This document shows positions 8,188 to 16,276 of a DNA stretch of 64,000 nt, in pieces. The translations under genes were made by a program, and so were the position numbers. Under the pieces are notes generated by a model, which did no database searches, had not been told where the DNA came from, and saw only the letters and a list, made by a program, of their open reading frames with translations. Location of the stretch: positions 120,492-184,491 of the forward strand of contig NZ_JAIFZM010000009.1 of assembly GCF_022095695.1 (NCBI RefSeq). The letters are read 5' to 3'. This DNA comes from Oceanobacillus jordanicus. GTDB taxonomy: Bacteria; Bacillota; Bacilli; Bacillales; Amphibacillaceae. How positions within the stretch are numbered: position 1 is the stretch's first letter; every line of letters begins with the position of its first letter.

Positions 8188-8609
8188 AGCGGTTGGGCGT
8201 GGCTCTATTAATGCTCCTAGTTCTATTGCATGCAGGGACTGCGTTTGCTGAAAAGCACGCATCACAAAACAGCTGGTGGGATGCTTCCCAGCAAATTGAT
8301 ACGTATATGCAGTCGATTGCAATCGCAAGGGAAGTTGTGCAAAAAACGGTAGATACAGCGTTGTTGGAAAATGCGGAACAACTGCAAACACATGGTGTAA
8401 CGGTTACCAAAAATGCTAAGAAAGAAATCATCAAACAAAAAGAAGCCTATTTAACACAACTAGAAGAATCAAAAAAAACGTTGTTGGAATCTGACATGTT
8501 TCAAAGCTTTCATGACGAAAAGAAAGCTGAGCTAGATGAATCCTTAGAAGCGGAAACAAAAGCCATTATAAAATCAATTCTTATGGAATCCAAAAGCGAA
8601 ACCAAATAG
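8184..8609 (+). CDS. Secreted helical protein 1 of SipW/TasA-type operon
   Basis: 141 residues with a clear Sec signal peptide (MKRLGVALLM to AFA, predicted cleavage after Ala22). The mature part starts with a Trp-Trp-Asp motif (31-33), then is almost entirely charged amphipathic helix to the C-terminus (KAIIKSILMESKSE). No family recognised. It shares the layout signal peptide, W-aromatic-D about ten residues later, long helices, with the products at 8625 and 9473, so the three look like diverged paralogues. First large gene of the operon; start overlaps the leader ORF stop. Confidence 0.72.
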   Translation: MKRLGVALLMLLVLLHAGTAFAEKHASQNSWWDASQQIDTYMQSIAIAREVVQKTVDTALLENAEQLQTHGVTVTKNAKKEIIKQKEAYLTQLEESKKTLLESDMFQSFHDEKKAELDESLEAETKAIIKSILMESKSETK

Positions 8610-8624
8610 AAAAGGGGTATTTGA

Positions 8625-9410
8625 ATGAAAGTATTACGTACAGTAAAAGGGAAAATTGCAGTTGGTGTGCTCACAGTAGGAGTGATCTCCGGTACAGGAG
8701 CGGCATTAGCAGGTACAGACGCAGGTGCTAATTTGAAGAGTTGGTATGATGGTTTGTTTAACGAAACAGCGGCTGAAATTGAAGCCGATGTAACAGCATA
8801 TGGAGAAGGGAAATTGCCAGGGCTTACTGCAGAATACAATGGCTTAAAAGCTGATGCTAGTGGGGACATTGATGGAAAGAGAGCAAACGAAACCGAAAGT
8901 GCTGAAGCGGCCATTACCCAAGTGAAAAATAGCCATATCGAATCACTTGAGGGTACAAAAGCTGAGATTTTAGAAGGCATGGGTGTCCAGTTTTATAATC
9001 TCTTCCTGGAAGGGTATTTCGAGATTGAGAGATTAGGAGAAGAAGGAGTCAATTATGCAACAAATGACCTGACAGCCTTCACTGGTACAGAAGGAGAAGA
9101 AGCACTTGGACAATTAACCGATGATTTGACTGCAGCGAAAGACTCTGCAGTTTCAGAATTGGAAGAAGCAATTCGACAAGCTCGAGAGGAAGTTGAGGCT
9201 GAGGTCGATAACGAGCAAGAAATAAACACGAGGAACCTTAAAAACCAAATTAATTTTAAAATAAATGATGTAAGAGAAGTTGTAGAAGAATTACTTGAAG
9301 ATCTGGTAGAAGAACAAAAGGCAATCATCACTGCCGCAGCTCAGACTCTAGAAGATGAAGCAAAAACTGCTTTAGATGATGTTGTTTCTTCTATGTCAAG
9401 CAAAGAATAA
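8625..9410 (+). CDS. Secreted helical protein 2 of SipW/TasA-type operon
   Basis: 261 residues, cysteine-free. N-terminal signal peptide with likely cleavage after ALA (residue 29). Trp-Tyr-Asp at 40-42 follows, then long acidic helices (about 45-260) with heptad-like spacing, rich in Glu and Ala. Lies 15 nt after the previous stop, with AAAAGGGG as ribosome site. The C-terminal segment KAIITAAAQTLEDEAKT resembles the ends of its neighbours. A matrix, fibre-accessory or surface-adhesive role is inferred only from the signal-peptidase/TasA context. Confidence 0.75.
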   Translation: MKVLRTVKGKIAVGVLTVGVISGTGAALAGTDAGANLKSWYDGLFNETAAEIEADVTAYGEGKLPGLTAEYNGLKADASGDIDGKRANETESAEAAITQVKNSHIESLEGTKAEILEGMGVQFYNLFLEGYFEIERLGEEGVNYATNDLTAFTGTEGEEALGQLTDDLTAAKDSAVSELEEAIRQAREEVEAEVDNEQEINTRNLKNQINFKINDVREVVEELLEDLVEEQKAIITAAAQTLEDEAKTALDDVVSSMSSKE

Positions 9411-9416
9411 AAGGAT

Positions 9417-9448
9417 GGCAACGTCTGTGCATTGGCATAGGCGTTGCC
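9417..9448 (+). other. Intra-operon hairpin without T-tract
   Basis: GGCAACGTCT and AGGCGTTGCC can form a 9-of-10 bp stem with a 12-nt loop. No T-run follows, so it is more likely a processing or mRNA-stability stem that separates the highly expressed second gene from the third than a full terminator. Confidence 0.45.
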
Positions 9449-9472
9449 CTCTATTAAAGGAGTGACCAAATA

Positions 9473-9928
9473 GTGGAAGATAGTAGATTGGTCAAGCACC
9501 AACAGACACAACGACGGAAAAAAAGACGGTTTTTAGTTGGCGCTCTTATTCTCTTTATCATCTTAGGTAGTGGGATAAATGTAGTGTTTGCTGATGAGGG
9601 TGTAAAAGGAATGCTGGCAGGATGGTTTGATCAAAAGAAATCGGATGCTATTAGTGAGATTGAAGAGGCACTTGCAGACGAACAGATGAAGCAAACTAAG
9701 CGGTTAAAAGAAGAGCTAAAAATAGAATTACAAGGAACATCAGAACAGCTGCAGGAATTTACTGCCGAGGAAAAAGAGCAACGCGTAAAGGCTTTGCAGG
9801 ATTATGCGGATGAACTGTTAATTACCTTGGAAGAAAGCGAGAAAGAAGAAGTACAAGCGATGTTAGAATCCATTTTTCTTGAAGCAAAAAAGGAGATGGA
9901 GCAAGTAAGTAAGGGACAGGGAAAATAA
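9473..9928 (+). CDS. Secreted or anchored helical protein 3 of SipW/TasA-type operon
   Basis: 151 residues, GTG start 10 nt after AAAGGAG. A basic cytosolic head (QRRKKRRF) is followed by a hydrophobic stretch (20-40) ending VFA, a possible signal-peptidase site after Ala40. Trp-Phe-Asp at 51-53, then charged helices to the end. Same architecture as the two preceding products. Its longer N-terminal region could mean a retained anchor instead of cleavage. Confidence 0.72.
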   Translation: MEDSRLVKHQQTQRRKKRRFLVGALILFIILGSGINVVFADEGVKGMLAGWFDQKKSDAISEIEEALADEQMKQTKRLKEELKIELQGTSEQLQEFTAEEKEQRVKALQDYADELLITLEESEKEEVQAMLESIFLEAKKEMEQVSKGQGK

Positions 9929-10030
9929 TTGCTGGCTTTGCTTATAGAGTGGAGAACGAAAAGGGATTTGTAACGATTAACAGCAGAGGAAGTACCATCT
10001 TGCTACATAGGAGAGAAGGAGGGCTATGAC

Positions 10031-10564
10031 TTGAAAAAGGTACTGAAAGGCTTGGGGAACATAGGCATTGTTTTCTTAGTTGTTTTTATTCTTCTACTTG
10101 GTTATTCATTGATCCAAACGGTAAAGCAACCGGGTAGCAATGCCAACGTACTTGGTTACCAGCTAATGAATGTCCTTTCTGACAGTATGGACCCAATTTT
10201 TCATGCGGGAGATATGGTGGTGCTATCTGATGATGTTGATAGCGTGAAAGTTGGAGATATCATTACGTTTGAGCAAGAGGGTGGGACCTTGGTCACACAC
10301 CGTATAATCAGTGAGCAAATGACGGCACAAGGGACAGTATATGAAACGAAAGGTGATGCTAACAATGTGACAGATGAGGGTTTTGTAAAGGGTGAAGATA
10401 TTCATGGAGCTTATTCCTTTCATATTCCAATGGCAGGATCTGTTGCTATGTTTCTAAAGTCGCCTAGTGGCTTGGTTGTGCTGGGAGCGATTCCTCTACT
10501 ATACGTATCAATCGTTTTGATGAGAAAGCTATATGTTCAGCGAAGAGAGCAAAGTACGAATTAA
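10031..10564 (+). CDS. sipW: SipW-like ER-type signal peptidase I
   Basis: 177 residues with one membrane helix at each end (about 10-30 and 148-167). The catalytic Ser52 sits in SDSMDP and His90 in VTHRI; the Ser-His pair instead of Ser-Lys marks the archaeal/ER type represented in Bacillus by SipW. TTG start 8 nt after GGAGG; the nearby ATG at 10026 is out of frame and stops at once. SipW processes TasA and TapA in B. subtilis; here the likely clients are the TasA-like product next door and perhaps the three helical proteins. Confidence 0.85.
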   Translation: MKKVLKGLGNIGIVFLVVFILLLGYSLIQTVKQPGSNANVLGYQLMNVLSDSMDPIFHAGDMVVLSDDVDSVKVGDIITFEQEGGTLVTHRIISEQMTAQGTVYETKGDANNVTDEGFVKGEDIHGAYSFHIPMAGSVAMFLKSPSGLVVLGAIPLLYVSIVLMRKLYVQRREQSTN

Positions 10565-10598
10565 ATATTTTTTTCATGAAACCTAAGGGGGAGAAAGA

Positions 10599-11507
10599 AT
10601 GAGGAAGAAATTAACACTTGGTTTAATTGCTTTATCTTTTGTATTGATGGCCGTTATTGGGACAGTAGCTTATTTTACAATCGGTTTCTCAAGTGAAGAC
10701 AATATTGCAAAGGCTGCAGACTTTGATGTCGAAGCAGTTAATAAAGAAGGCAAGGTAATTGGTAACGCAGAGTTTGATCTTGACGAAGACCTAGTACCTG
10801 GCATGGAGAAAAAAGAAGTATATGCATTTGCAGTTAACAAAAATAACACAACAGTACCAGTAGAGTATCAAGTTAACCTTGGATTGTCGGGTGACTTATT
10901 TCCTGATAATGGACAATCTCCAATAAACCTGGAGTTCGAACGTTTAAAAGGCGGAGTCTGGGAGCAAGTGGAGTTGGAAAATACCTTTCATCCTGAACAG
11001 GATTCTGAACAGTTTAGAGTTATGGTAGATTGGCCACACGGTGAGAATGACATTGCTTATCAAGGGAAAACAGGAAGTATTCATTTAGAAGTAGTCGCAA
11101 CACAAGTAGATGAAGAGGAAGCGGAAGAAGAAGGACCACCATACATCACTGGCGAGGTTGCTTTTAAAGCAACACCAAATGGTTCAACGAGAGTAACAGA
11201 AGGAAAGGAACTAAACTTCTATACAAAGGATGACGGCTACAAATTTATTGAATTAGCGGTTGGCGATGGCGACGGTGAATTCGAGAAAAAAGTTGGAAAT
11301 ATTACGGTACGTGAATACGAAGCAGGTGGCATAACGTGGTTCCAAGTTTATACAGACCATGAATACTATGCCAGTGAATCCCAAATGTGGCGGGTAAGAG
11401 ATAGCTATCTTGACTTTTCGGAGGAAGGAAAAGTTATATTTCCTAAACTTAACGGTCCACATCTAACGATTGAATCAGACGCACTTTATAACTGGTTTAC
11501 AAAATAA
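10599..11507 (+). CDS. TasA/CalY-like SipW-dependent secreted protein with extra C-terminal domain
   Basis: 302 residues. The N-terminus (MRKKLTLGLIALSF to GTVAYFT) is a typical SipW-dependent signal peptide. Residues about 35-170 form the beta-rich TasA/camelysin-like part (AADFDVEAVN, LVPGMEKKE). An acidic linker (DEEEAEEEG, 171-179) leads to an unrecognised C-terminal domain of about 120 residues rich in aromatic residues. TasA proteins build biofilm fibres; the added domain would make this a decorated variant. Last gene of the operon; strong terminator follows. Confidence 0.78.
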   Translation: MRKKLTLGLIALSFVLMAVIGTVAYFTIGFSSEDNIAKAADFDVEAVNKEGKVIGNAEFDLDEDLVPGMEKKEVYAFAVNKNNTTVPVEYQVNLGLSGDLFPDNGQSPINLEFERLKGGVWEQVELENTFHPEQDSEQFRVMVDWPHGENDIAYQGKTGSIHLEVVATQVDEEEAEEEGPPYITGEVAFKATPNGSTRVTEGKELNFYTKDDGYKFIELAVGDGDGEFEKKVGNITVREYEAGGITWFQVYTDHEYYASESQMWRVRDSYLDFSEEGKVIFPKLNGPHLTIESDALYNWFTK

Positions 11508-11511
11508 GCAA

Positions 11512-11546
11512 GAACGTACAGGTGATAAAACATCTGTACGTTTTTT
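11512..11546 (+). terminator. Terminator of the SipW/TasA-type operon
   Basis: AACGTACAGGTG pairs with CATCTGTACGTT around an ATAAAA loop and runs into TTTTTT. Good rho-independent terminator 4 nt after the stop. Nothing else is evident between it and 11752. Confidence 0.88.
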
Positions 11547-11752
11547 ACATAGAACATTTTCCATTGAACATACTTTTAAAGAACAGTAGGCTTTCAACTT
11601 AAAAGGTCATACTTAGACAGTAAGTACTTATCATCTTTTTCCGGCTGTATACAAGCTATGCAAACAAGTATTACGTACACTACACATACGGCTTGGTTTG
11701 ACGAAAACAATTTAAAGGAAAAGACTTAAAAAAGGATAAGGAGCATACAAAA

Positions 11753-12031
11753 ATGACTACAATAAAAGAAGGTTCACAATCATTTTACGTTGGCGAGAGT
11801 GAAACAAATCCCGATGCTGAAATTGGCTATACCTTTTCAGAGAACGGTGACATTGTCATTGATCATACTGTAGTATCTGAATCGCTACAAGGCCAAGGAC
11901 TTGCCGGTAAGCTTGTGGAACGGGTCGTAGAGCAAGCCAGACAGGATGGAAGAAAAATCGTTCCCCAATGCTCTTATGCCAAAAAGAAATTAGAGGAAAC
12001 CTCAGACTATCAAGATGTGCTGAAACAGTAA
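11753..12031 (+). CDS. Small GNAT-like N-acetyltransferase (YjdJ family)
   Basis: 92 residues: the short acetyl-CoA binding fold of the YjdJ/CG-type GNAT subfamily, with DIVIDHTVVSESLQGQGLAGKLV as the beta-strand and acetyl-CoA loop (QGQGLAGK) and a CSYAKK segment near the end. Substrate unknown in the family. Monocistronic, with its own terminator. Confidence 0.8.
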   Translation: MTTIKEGSQSFYVGESETNPDAEIGYTFSENGDIVIDHTVVSESLQGQGLAGKLVERVVEQARQDGRKIVPQCSYAKKKLEETSDYQDVLKQ

Positions 12032-12032
12032 T

Positions 12033-12074
12033 ACAAACACCCTCCAAACATGCTTCATGCTGGAGGGTGTTTGT
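12033..12074. terminator. Strong symmetric terminator
   Basis: ACAAACACCCTCCA and TGGAGGGTGTTTGT pair perfectly over 14 bp with a 14-nt loop, immediately after the stop codon of the acetyltransferase gene. Confidence 0.88.
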
Positions 12075-12149
12075 ACATGTGCATTGCTCTTCTGTTATAC
12101 TAGTATAGTTCAAATAATCACATGATGTATAAGTAAAGAGGGGAAATAG

Positions 12150-12380
12150 ATGTATCTTAACATTGAGGAAACAGCAGAATTCTTATCAATGGATGAGTCA
12201 AAAGTAAAAGCACTGGTATTGAACGGGCGAATTCGTTCTCTTCATGATGGAAAACAGTACCTCATCAATAAAGAACAGTTCAACACACACTTTGAGCAGG
12301 TGGAGAAATACCGTAAGCTTATCCAGGACTACCTCAATGAACCAATTCCAGAAGATATTGATGTGCATGATGAGGATTAA
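12150..12380 (+). CDS. Small helix-turn-helix (excisionase/MerR-like) protein
   Basis: 76 residues. The first 45 residues have the excisionase-type winged-helix pattern (LNIEETAEFLSMDESKVKALVLNGRI..., then KQYLINKEQF), followed by an acidic tail. Probably a small DNA-binding regulator; not evidently part of a mobile element, as no integrase is near. AGAGGGG precedes the ATG. It lies 51 bp ahead of the pseudouridine synthase gene and may be co-transcribed with it. Confidence 0.65.
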   Translation: MYLNIEETAEFLSMDESKVKALVLNGRIRSLHDGKQYLINKEQFNTHFEQVEKYRKLIQDYLNEPIPEDIDVHDED

Positions 12381-12431
12381 ACCTATATGTTTTAAAGAGA
12401 GCAATGCCTCTCTTATTAAAGGAGAATAAAT

Positions 12432-13328
12432 ATGCCCAAAAATCAAAAAGCGCAGGCGAATACACTTATCTTTCGTGTAAAAGAAAAATCAGAACTGCTT
12501 TCATTTCTTTTAGAAGCAATGCCTAATCGTAGCAGGAACTCTGTGAAATCTATATTGACACGAGGACAGGTTACAGTGGATGATCATATTGAAACAAAGC
12601 ATAACTATCCATTAAAACCAGGACAAACGATTACGATACTTAAAAATAAAGCTGCTGTAAAAAGACAGGCATTAATTGGTATGTCAATTTTATATGAAGA
12701 CGATGATATTATCGTCATAAATAAAGAAGCTGGTCTGTTATCCATTGCCACACCAAAAGAAAAAAAGCAGACGGCTCATTATCAGTTAATGGAGCATGTG
12801 CGTATTCAAGATCCTGCAAACCGCATTTTTGTTGTGCATCGGCTCGATAAAAACACATCTGGTGTGATGATGTTTGCAAAAAGCGAAGCGGTGAAGCTTA
12901 AGCTACAGGACAATTGGAAGCAGGCTGTTAGGGAAAGAAAGTATGTGGCAGTAGTAGAAGGAAAGGTCAAACAGGAGAAGGGTTACGTTTCCTCTTGGCT
13001 GTTGGAAAGTAAAACACATGTTATGTATTCAACGCAAAATAAAGACAACGGCCAATTTGCTAAAACGCATTATAAAAGGTTGAGGGCAAATGATAGTTTC
13101 TCCTTGATGGAATTAGAGCTAGAGACTGGACGGAAGAACCAAATTCGTGTCCACATGCAGGATCTCGGACATCCGATTGTTGGAGACAAAAAGTATGGCT
13201 CCACTCAAAATCCAATTGGACGAGTCGGGCTTCATGCACATGTATTATCTTTTTACCATCCAACAACCGAACAACCGATGTATTTTAAAGCAGATGTTCC
13301 GAAATCATTTTTAACGAAAACAAAATAA
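12432..13328 (+). CDS. RluA-family pseudouridine synthase
   Basis: 298 residues: N-terminal S4 RNA-binding domain (about 12-72, SRNSVKSILTRGQVTVDD) and a catalytic domain with HRLDKNTSG, in which Asp139 is the catalytic aspartate. Isomerises uridine in rRNA or tRNA; the exact site cannot be read from sequence. AAAGGAG precedes the ATG. Confidence 0.9.
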   Translation: MPKNQKAQANTLIFRVKEKSELLSFLLEAMPNRSRNSVKSILTRGQVTVDDHIETKHNYPLKPGQTITILKNKAAVKRQALIGMSILYEDDDIIVINKEAGLLSIATPKEKKQTAHYQLMEHVRIQDPANRIFVVHRLDKNTSGVMMFAKSEAVKLKLQDNWKQAVRERKYVAVVEGKVKQEKGYVSSWLLESKTHVMYSTQNKDNGQFAKTHYKRLRANDSFSLMELELETGRKNQIRVHMQDLGHPIVGDKKYGSTQNPIGRVGLHAHVLSFYHPTTEQPMYFKADVPKSFLTKTK

Positions 13329-13340
13329 GCAACGTACAGG

Positions 13341-13373
13341 ATAACCTGCTATTGAAGCAGGTTATTTATTTTT
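13341..13373 (+). terminator. Terminator after the pseudouridine synthase gene
   Basis: ATAACCTGCT and AGCAGGTTAT form a 10-bp stem with a short ATTGA loop followed by a T-rich stretch. Confidence 0.85.
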
Positions 13374-13456
13374 GAAAAGAAACAGATAAATCAAAAATCA
13401 TGATTGTAACTGGTATAATTTTCTAGGTATAATGGTAGAAAGAAAAGGAGGGCACC

Positions 13457-14101
13457 ATGAATAAAAAGCTTATCTTGCTTGATATTATATGCTATGCCGT
13501 TGTCCCATATCTTATCTGGAATCACGGGAGAGAGATTCTAGGGGATTATTGGGCGATTATATTGTCAACCGTACCTGGTTTCATCTACACGGTTTATCGA
13601 TTTTTAAAGGAAAAACAATTCAATATTGCTGGCTTATTTATCTTGGGTTCCCTGGCAATCAGCACGACTGTAAACCTACTTTCCTCCTCTGCGGAAAGTA
13701 TGCTCTGGAATCAGGTTTATTTGGGTCTGGCCTACGGAGTATTATATTTATTATCTATTTTTATCAAACAACCGTTAGCTTTACATTTTATGGTGGATTG
13801 GGCTTACTTACAGGGGTTTGCACGGCAAGATAGTAGGACGTTATATTTCAAACCGCAATTATTGAAGTGGTTTCAACTTTTGACGTTACTATTTGTTGCT
13901 CGAAGTGTCTTTATGAATGGATTGAAAGCTTTCCTGTTACAAAAATACGGTGCAGCTGGCTATGGTAAAATGCTTATTTATATGAATATTAGTGGATGGA
14001 TAATTTCTGCCGTTGTGACTCTAGGATTTGTGTTCATTGGTGTGAAAATCAATCAATATGTAAATGGTGGTGAAGAAGCAAAAGTAGCTGTTGAAAAGTA
14101 A
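13457..14101 (+). CDS. VC0807-like polytopic membrane protein
   Basis: 214 residues with about six hydrophobic segments and the pattern PGFIYTVYRFLKEK typical of VC0807-family membrane proteins of unknown function. AAAGGAGGGC gives a strong ribosome site. Two TATAAT-like boxes at 13414 and 13428 may be the promoter. The next start is a few bases after the stop, so it is probably co-transcribed with the cupin gene. Confidence 0.6.
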   Translation: MNKKLILLDIICYAVVPYLIWNHGREILGDYWAIILSTVPGFIYTVYRFLKEKQFNIAGLFILGSLAISTTVNLLSSSAESMLWNQVYLGLAYGVLYLLSIFIKQPLALHFMVDWAYLQGFARQDSRTLYFKPQLLKWFQLLTLLFVARSVFMNGLKAFLLQKYGAAGYGKMLIYMNISGWIISAVVTLGFVFIGVKINQYVNGGEEAKVAVEK

Positions 14102-14117
14102 AACAAGAAAGGTGGAG

Positions 14118-14483
14118 ATGGTCATAGATCCTATTAATTTCAAAGAAAAATTATCTTTATTCCAGGAACACTGGTCGCCAAAAGTTATCGGAGAAATGAA
14201 TGATTATCAGTTTAAACTGGTTAAGGTGGAGGGGGAGTTTGTTTGGCACTCCCATAAAGATACAGATGAAGTGTTTATCGTATTGGAAGGTGAGATGAAG
14301 ATAGCCTTCCGAGATGGGGAAACACAGCTGTCCAAAGGAGAAATGTATATCGTCCCAAAAGGTGTTGAGCACAAACCTATTGCCGAAACAGAGTGCCATA
14401 TTATGCTTGTCGAACCAAAAGGTGTGGTGAACACAGGTGAGGCTAGCTCTGCGTTAACAGCTGTACAGGATGTTTGGATTTAG
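14118..14483 (+). CDS. Small cupin-domain protein
   Basis: About 121 residues, single cupin barrel. Motif 1 (WHSHKDTDEVFIVLEG) and motif 2 (PKGVEHKP) give the usual His, His, Glu, His metal site. Possibly an enzyme of small-molecule metabolism or a sensor; the substrate is unknown. The frame extends upstream to a TTG at 14091 inside the preceding gene, but the ATG at 14118 after AAAGGTGG is preferred. Confidence 0.8.
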   Translation: MVIDPINFKEKLSLFQEHWSPKVIGEMNDYQFKLVKVEGEFVWHSHKDTDEVFIVLEGEMKIAFRDGETQLSKGEMYIVPKGVEHKPIAETECHIMLVEPKGVVNTGEASSALTAVQDVWI

Positions 14484-14522
14484 CTTGAACAAATACATAA
14501 TATTGGAGAGAGAGTAGAAAAT

Positions 14523-14876
14523 ATGAAAAAACAAAATGGTAGAGTCGTAGGTTTTGAGATGAATAGCCAGGAACCTGAGAAAGCAGCAGCTTTTTATGCG
14601 AATGTTTTCGGCTGGGAAGTCGCTGAGCCAAAATGGGATTATTGGGCTGTTAAAACTGGGGAGGATGGGATCGACGGCGGGATTGCAAAAGGCCCACAAG
14701 ATTACCCACACGGGATAAGAGTGCAAATCGAAGTAGATTCGATAAATGAAACAATAGCTCAGGCTGTTGATAACGGTGCTATGGTTGTAAGAGAAAAGAT
14801 GGATTTTGATACATTTTACCTCGCTTATCTTGTAGACCCCTCCGGAGTAGGCATTGGTTTAGTAGAACAGAAATAG
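14523..14876 (+). CDS. VOC-superfamily (glyoxalase/bleomycin-resistance fold) protein
   Basis: 117 residues with the paired beta-alpha-beta-beta-beta modules of the vicinal-oxygen-chelate fold (FEMNSQEPEKAAAFYANVFGWE; YLAYLVDPSGVGIGL). Function unassigned: could be a lyase, dioxygenase-like enzyme or binding protein. GGAGAGAG ribosome site. Possibly in the same transcript as the cupin gene. A 21-nt repeat array follows at once. Confidence 0.8.
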   Translation: MKKQNGRVVGFEMNSQEPEKAAAFYANVFGWEVAEPKWDYWAVKTGEDGIDGGIAKGPQDYPHGIRVQIEVDSINETIAQAVDNGAMVVREKMDFDTFYLAYLVDPSGVGIGLVEQK

Positions 14877-14900
14877 TCTGCAAGAAGGGGCTCAATTTTG

Positions 14901-15083
14901 AAGTGAATCAAGAATGTTACAAAGTGAATCGAGAATGCTGCAAGTGAAACGAGAGCGACATAAAGTGAAACGAGAATGCCGCAAAGTGAAACGACAACGA
15001 CATAAAGTGAAACCAAACGGCGGCAAAGTGAATCGAAAACGTGATAAGTGAATCCAAAGCATCTCAAAGTGAAACCACCATAC
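14901..15083. repeat. 21-nt tandem array 1 (AAGTGAAWC class)
   Basis: About eight and a half units of 20-21 nt, each opening AAGTGAAAC or AAGTGAATC and followed by a variable purine-rich part. It fills the gap between the convergent VOC and P1-peptidase genes. Identity between units is concentrated in the first nine bases. Unlike CRISPR, units are contiguous and no unique spacers of constant length separate perfect repeats. Confidence 0.8.
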
Positions 15084-15086
15084 CCC

Positions 15087-15122
15087 AAAGAGCGAGCGAG
15101 ACTAAACCGTCTCACCCGCTCT
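15087..15122. terminator. Imperfect hairpin at end of array 1
   Basis: AGAGCGAGCGAGAC can pair with GTCTCACCCGCTCT with two mismatches, just before the 3' end of the P1-peptidase gene. Likely a terminator for the minus-strand gene or both convergent genes; the T-tract is poor. Confidence 0.45.
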
Positions 15123-15136
15123 CGAAAAGCAATAGC

Positions 15137-16123
15137 TTAAAACGGTGCTTTTTCTATAGTTCTACCTTGTCTTCCATGGGTGGTTTCTGCCATTTGCAGT
15201 GAACGAATAACTGCTTCTTCTGTTGTTTCCACTACAGCTTGAAATAGCTGGTTCATAACCTCATGATCATCTCGCAAGTAGACCATTGTCTCATCAGCTT
15301 TCCCAGCGTGGTGTTCATAAGTATTCGCTGTGGAAAATGCAATGGCGATATCCCCACTACCATTGTCCAGATGACTTCCCGTTCTGCCAAGCCCAGCTGC
15401 ACAGCGCTTGGCTAGTCTATTTAATTGCCTGTCATAAAGAGGCGCATCTGTTGCAACAATCATCATAATCGACCCATCTGGTGTCTCAAGCTTATGCTTG
15501 CCCCAATCTGCAAACAAAGCTTCTTCTCGTTTGCCAAAATTACTTACCACCAGGCATCCCAGCGTGTAATGTTCTTTTTCAGTTGAGATAATGCGTGATG
15601 CAGTCCCTACACCACCTTTATAACCAAAGCAGACCATGCCTTTTCCTGCTCCTACCGCCCCTTCTGTTGCCGGCTGTTCCGTGGCCGCTTCTATTGCCTG
15701 TATCGCTTGAGCTGGTTTAACTGCTTGCTCCCGAATCGAGTTTAGGTAACTGTCATTACACTCCCCAACTACAATATTGATGGAGCTTGTTGTATCCCCA
15801 ATATCCTTTGTCGTCTGAAGCATATACTCCAATGTCCCTTGCCAAACGGCCCCCACACTAAAAGTGTTAGTGAGCATAATAGGGGCTTCAAGTAGCCCTA
15901 TTTCCTCTAGCTGTGCTAGACCTGTAGTTTTTCCATAACCATTTATAATGGCACTACCAGCACGGACTTTTTTGTAAAATAAATTATTTTCGTGTGGAAG
16001 AATCGCTGTTACTCCCGTACAAATTGTCTTATTTTCGTCCAGCTTTTCATACAATGTAACATGTCCTACTTTTACACCAATCACATCAGTAATACAGTTT
16101 GCCTTTCCCTTATCAAGTGTCAA
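15137..16123 (-). CDS. P1-family (DmpA/BapA-like) aminopeptidase
   Basis: 328 residues of the self-cleaving N-terminal-nucleophile P1 family. The predicted autoprocessing site is Gly217-Ser218 in PDGSIMMIVATDAPL, making Ser218 the new N-terminal nucleophile; GYKGGVGTASR and VVSNFGKRE are family motifs. Members release N-terminal D- or beta-amino acids, or small L-amino acids, from peptides. Stand-alone gene; AGGAGCTG precedes the ATG. Confidence 0.85.
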   Translation of the reverse strand: MTLDKGKANCITDVIGVKVGHVTLYEKLDENKTICTGVTAILPHENNLFYKKVRAGSAIINGYGKTTGLAQLEEIGLLEAPIMLTNTFSVGAVWQGTLEYMLQTTKDIGDTTSSINIVVGECNDSYLNSIREQAVKPAQAIQAIEAATEQPATEGAVGAGKGMVCFGYKGGVGTASRIISTEKEHYTLGCLVVSNFGKREEALFADWGKHKLETPDGSIMMIVATDAPLYDRQLNRLAKRCAAGLGRTGSHLDNGSGDIAIAFSTANTYEHHAGKADETMVYLRDDHEVMNQLFQAVVETTEEAVIRSLQMAETTHGRQGRTIEKAPF

Positions 16124-16276
16124 ATGCCCAGCTCCTTTCTCTATTTTCTATAGTATAACAAAAGAGAATACCAAAAACTCTGTTATTTTAGTGAGCGATC
16201 TCTGCTTCTTTTCTTAGTATGTTATGTGCTGGAAAGAGACAGACTATACATAACTGAATGAAACGGAGGCATCGTG

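Noticed and set aside
8510..8980. Minus-strand frame opposite the secreted helical proteins
   Set aside because: Serine- and alanine-rich shadow of Glu/Ala-rich coding sequence; the plus-strand genes have signal peptides and ribosome sites.
14901..15083. CRISPR array
   Set aside because: Units are contiguous and degenerate with no constant repeat and unique spacer pattern, the period is too short, and no cas gene is near. The same holds for the other arrays.
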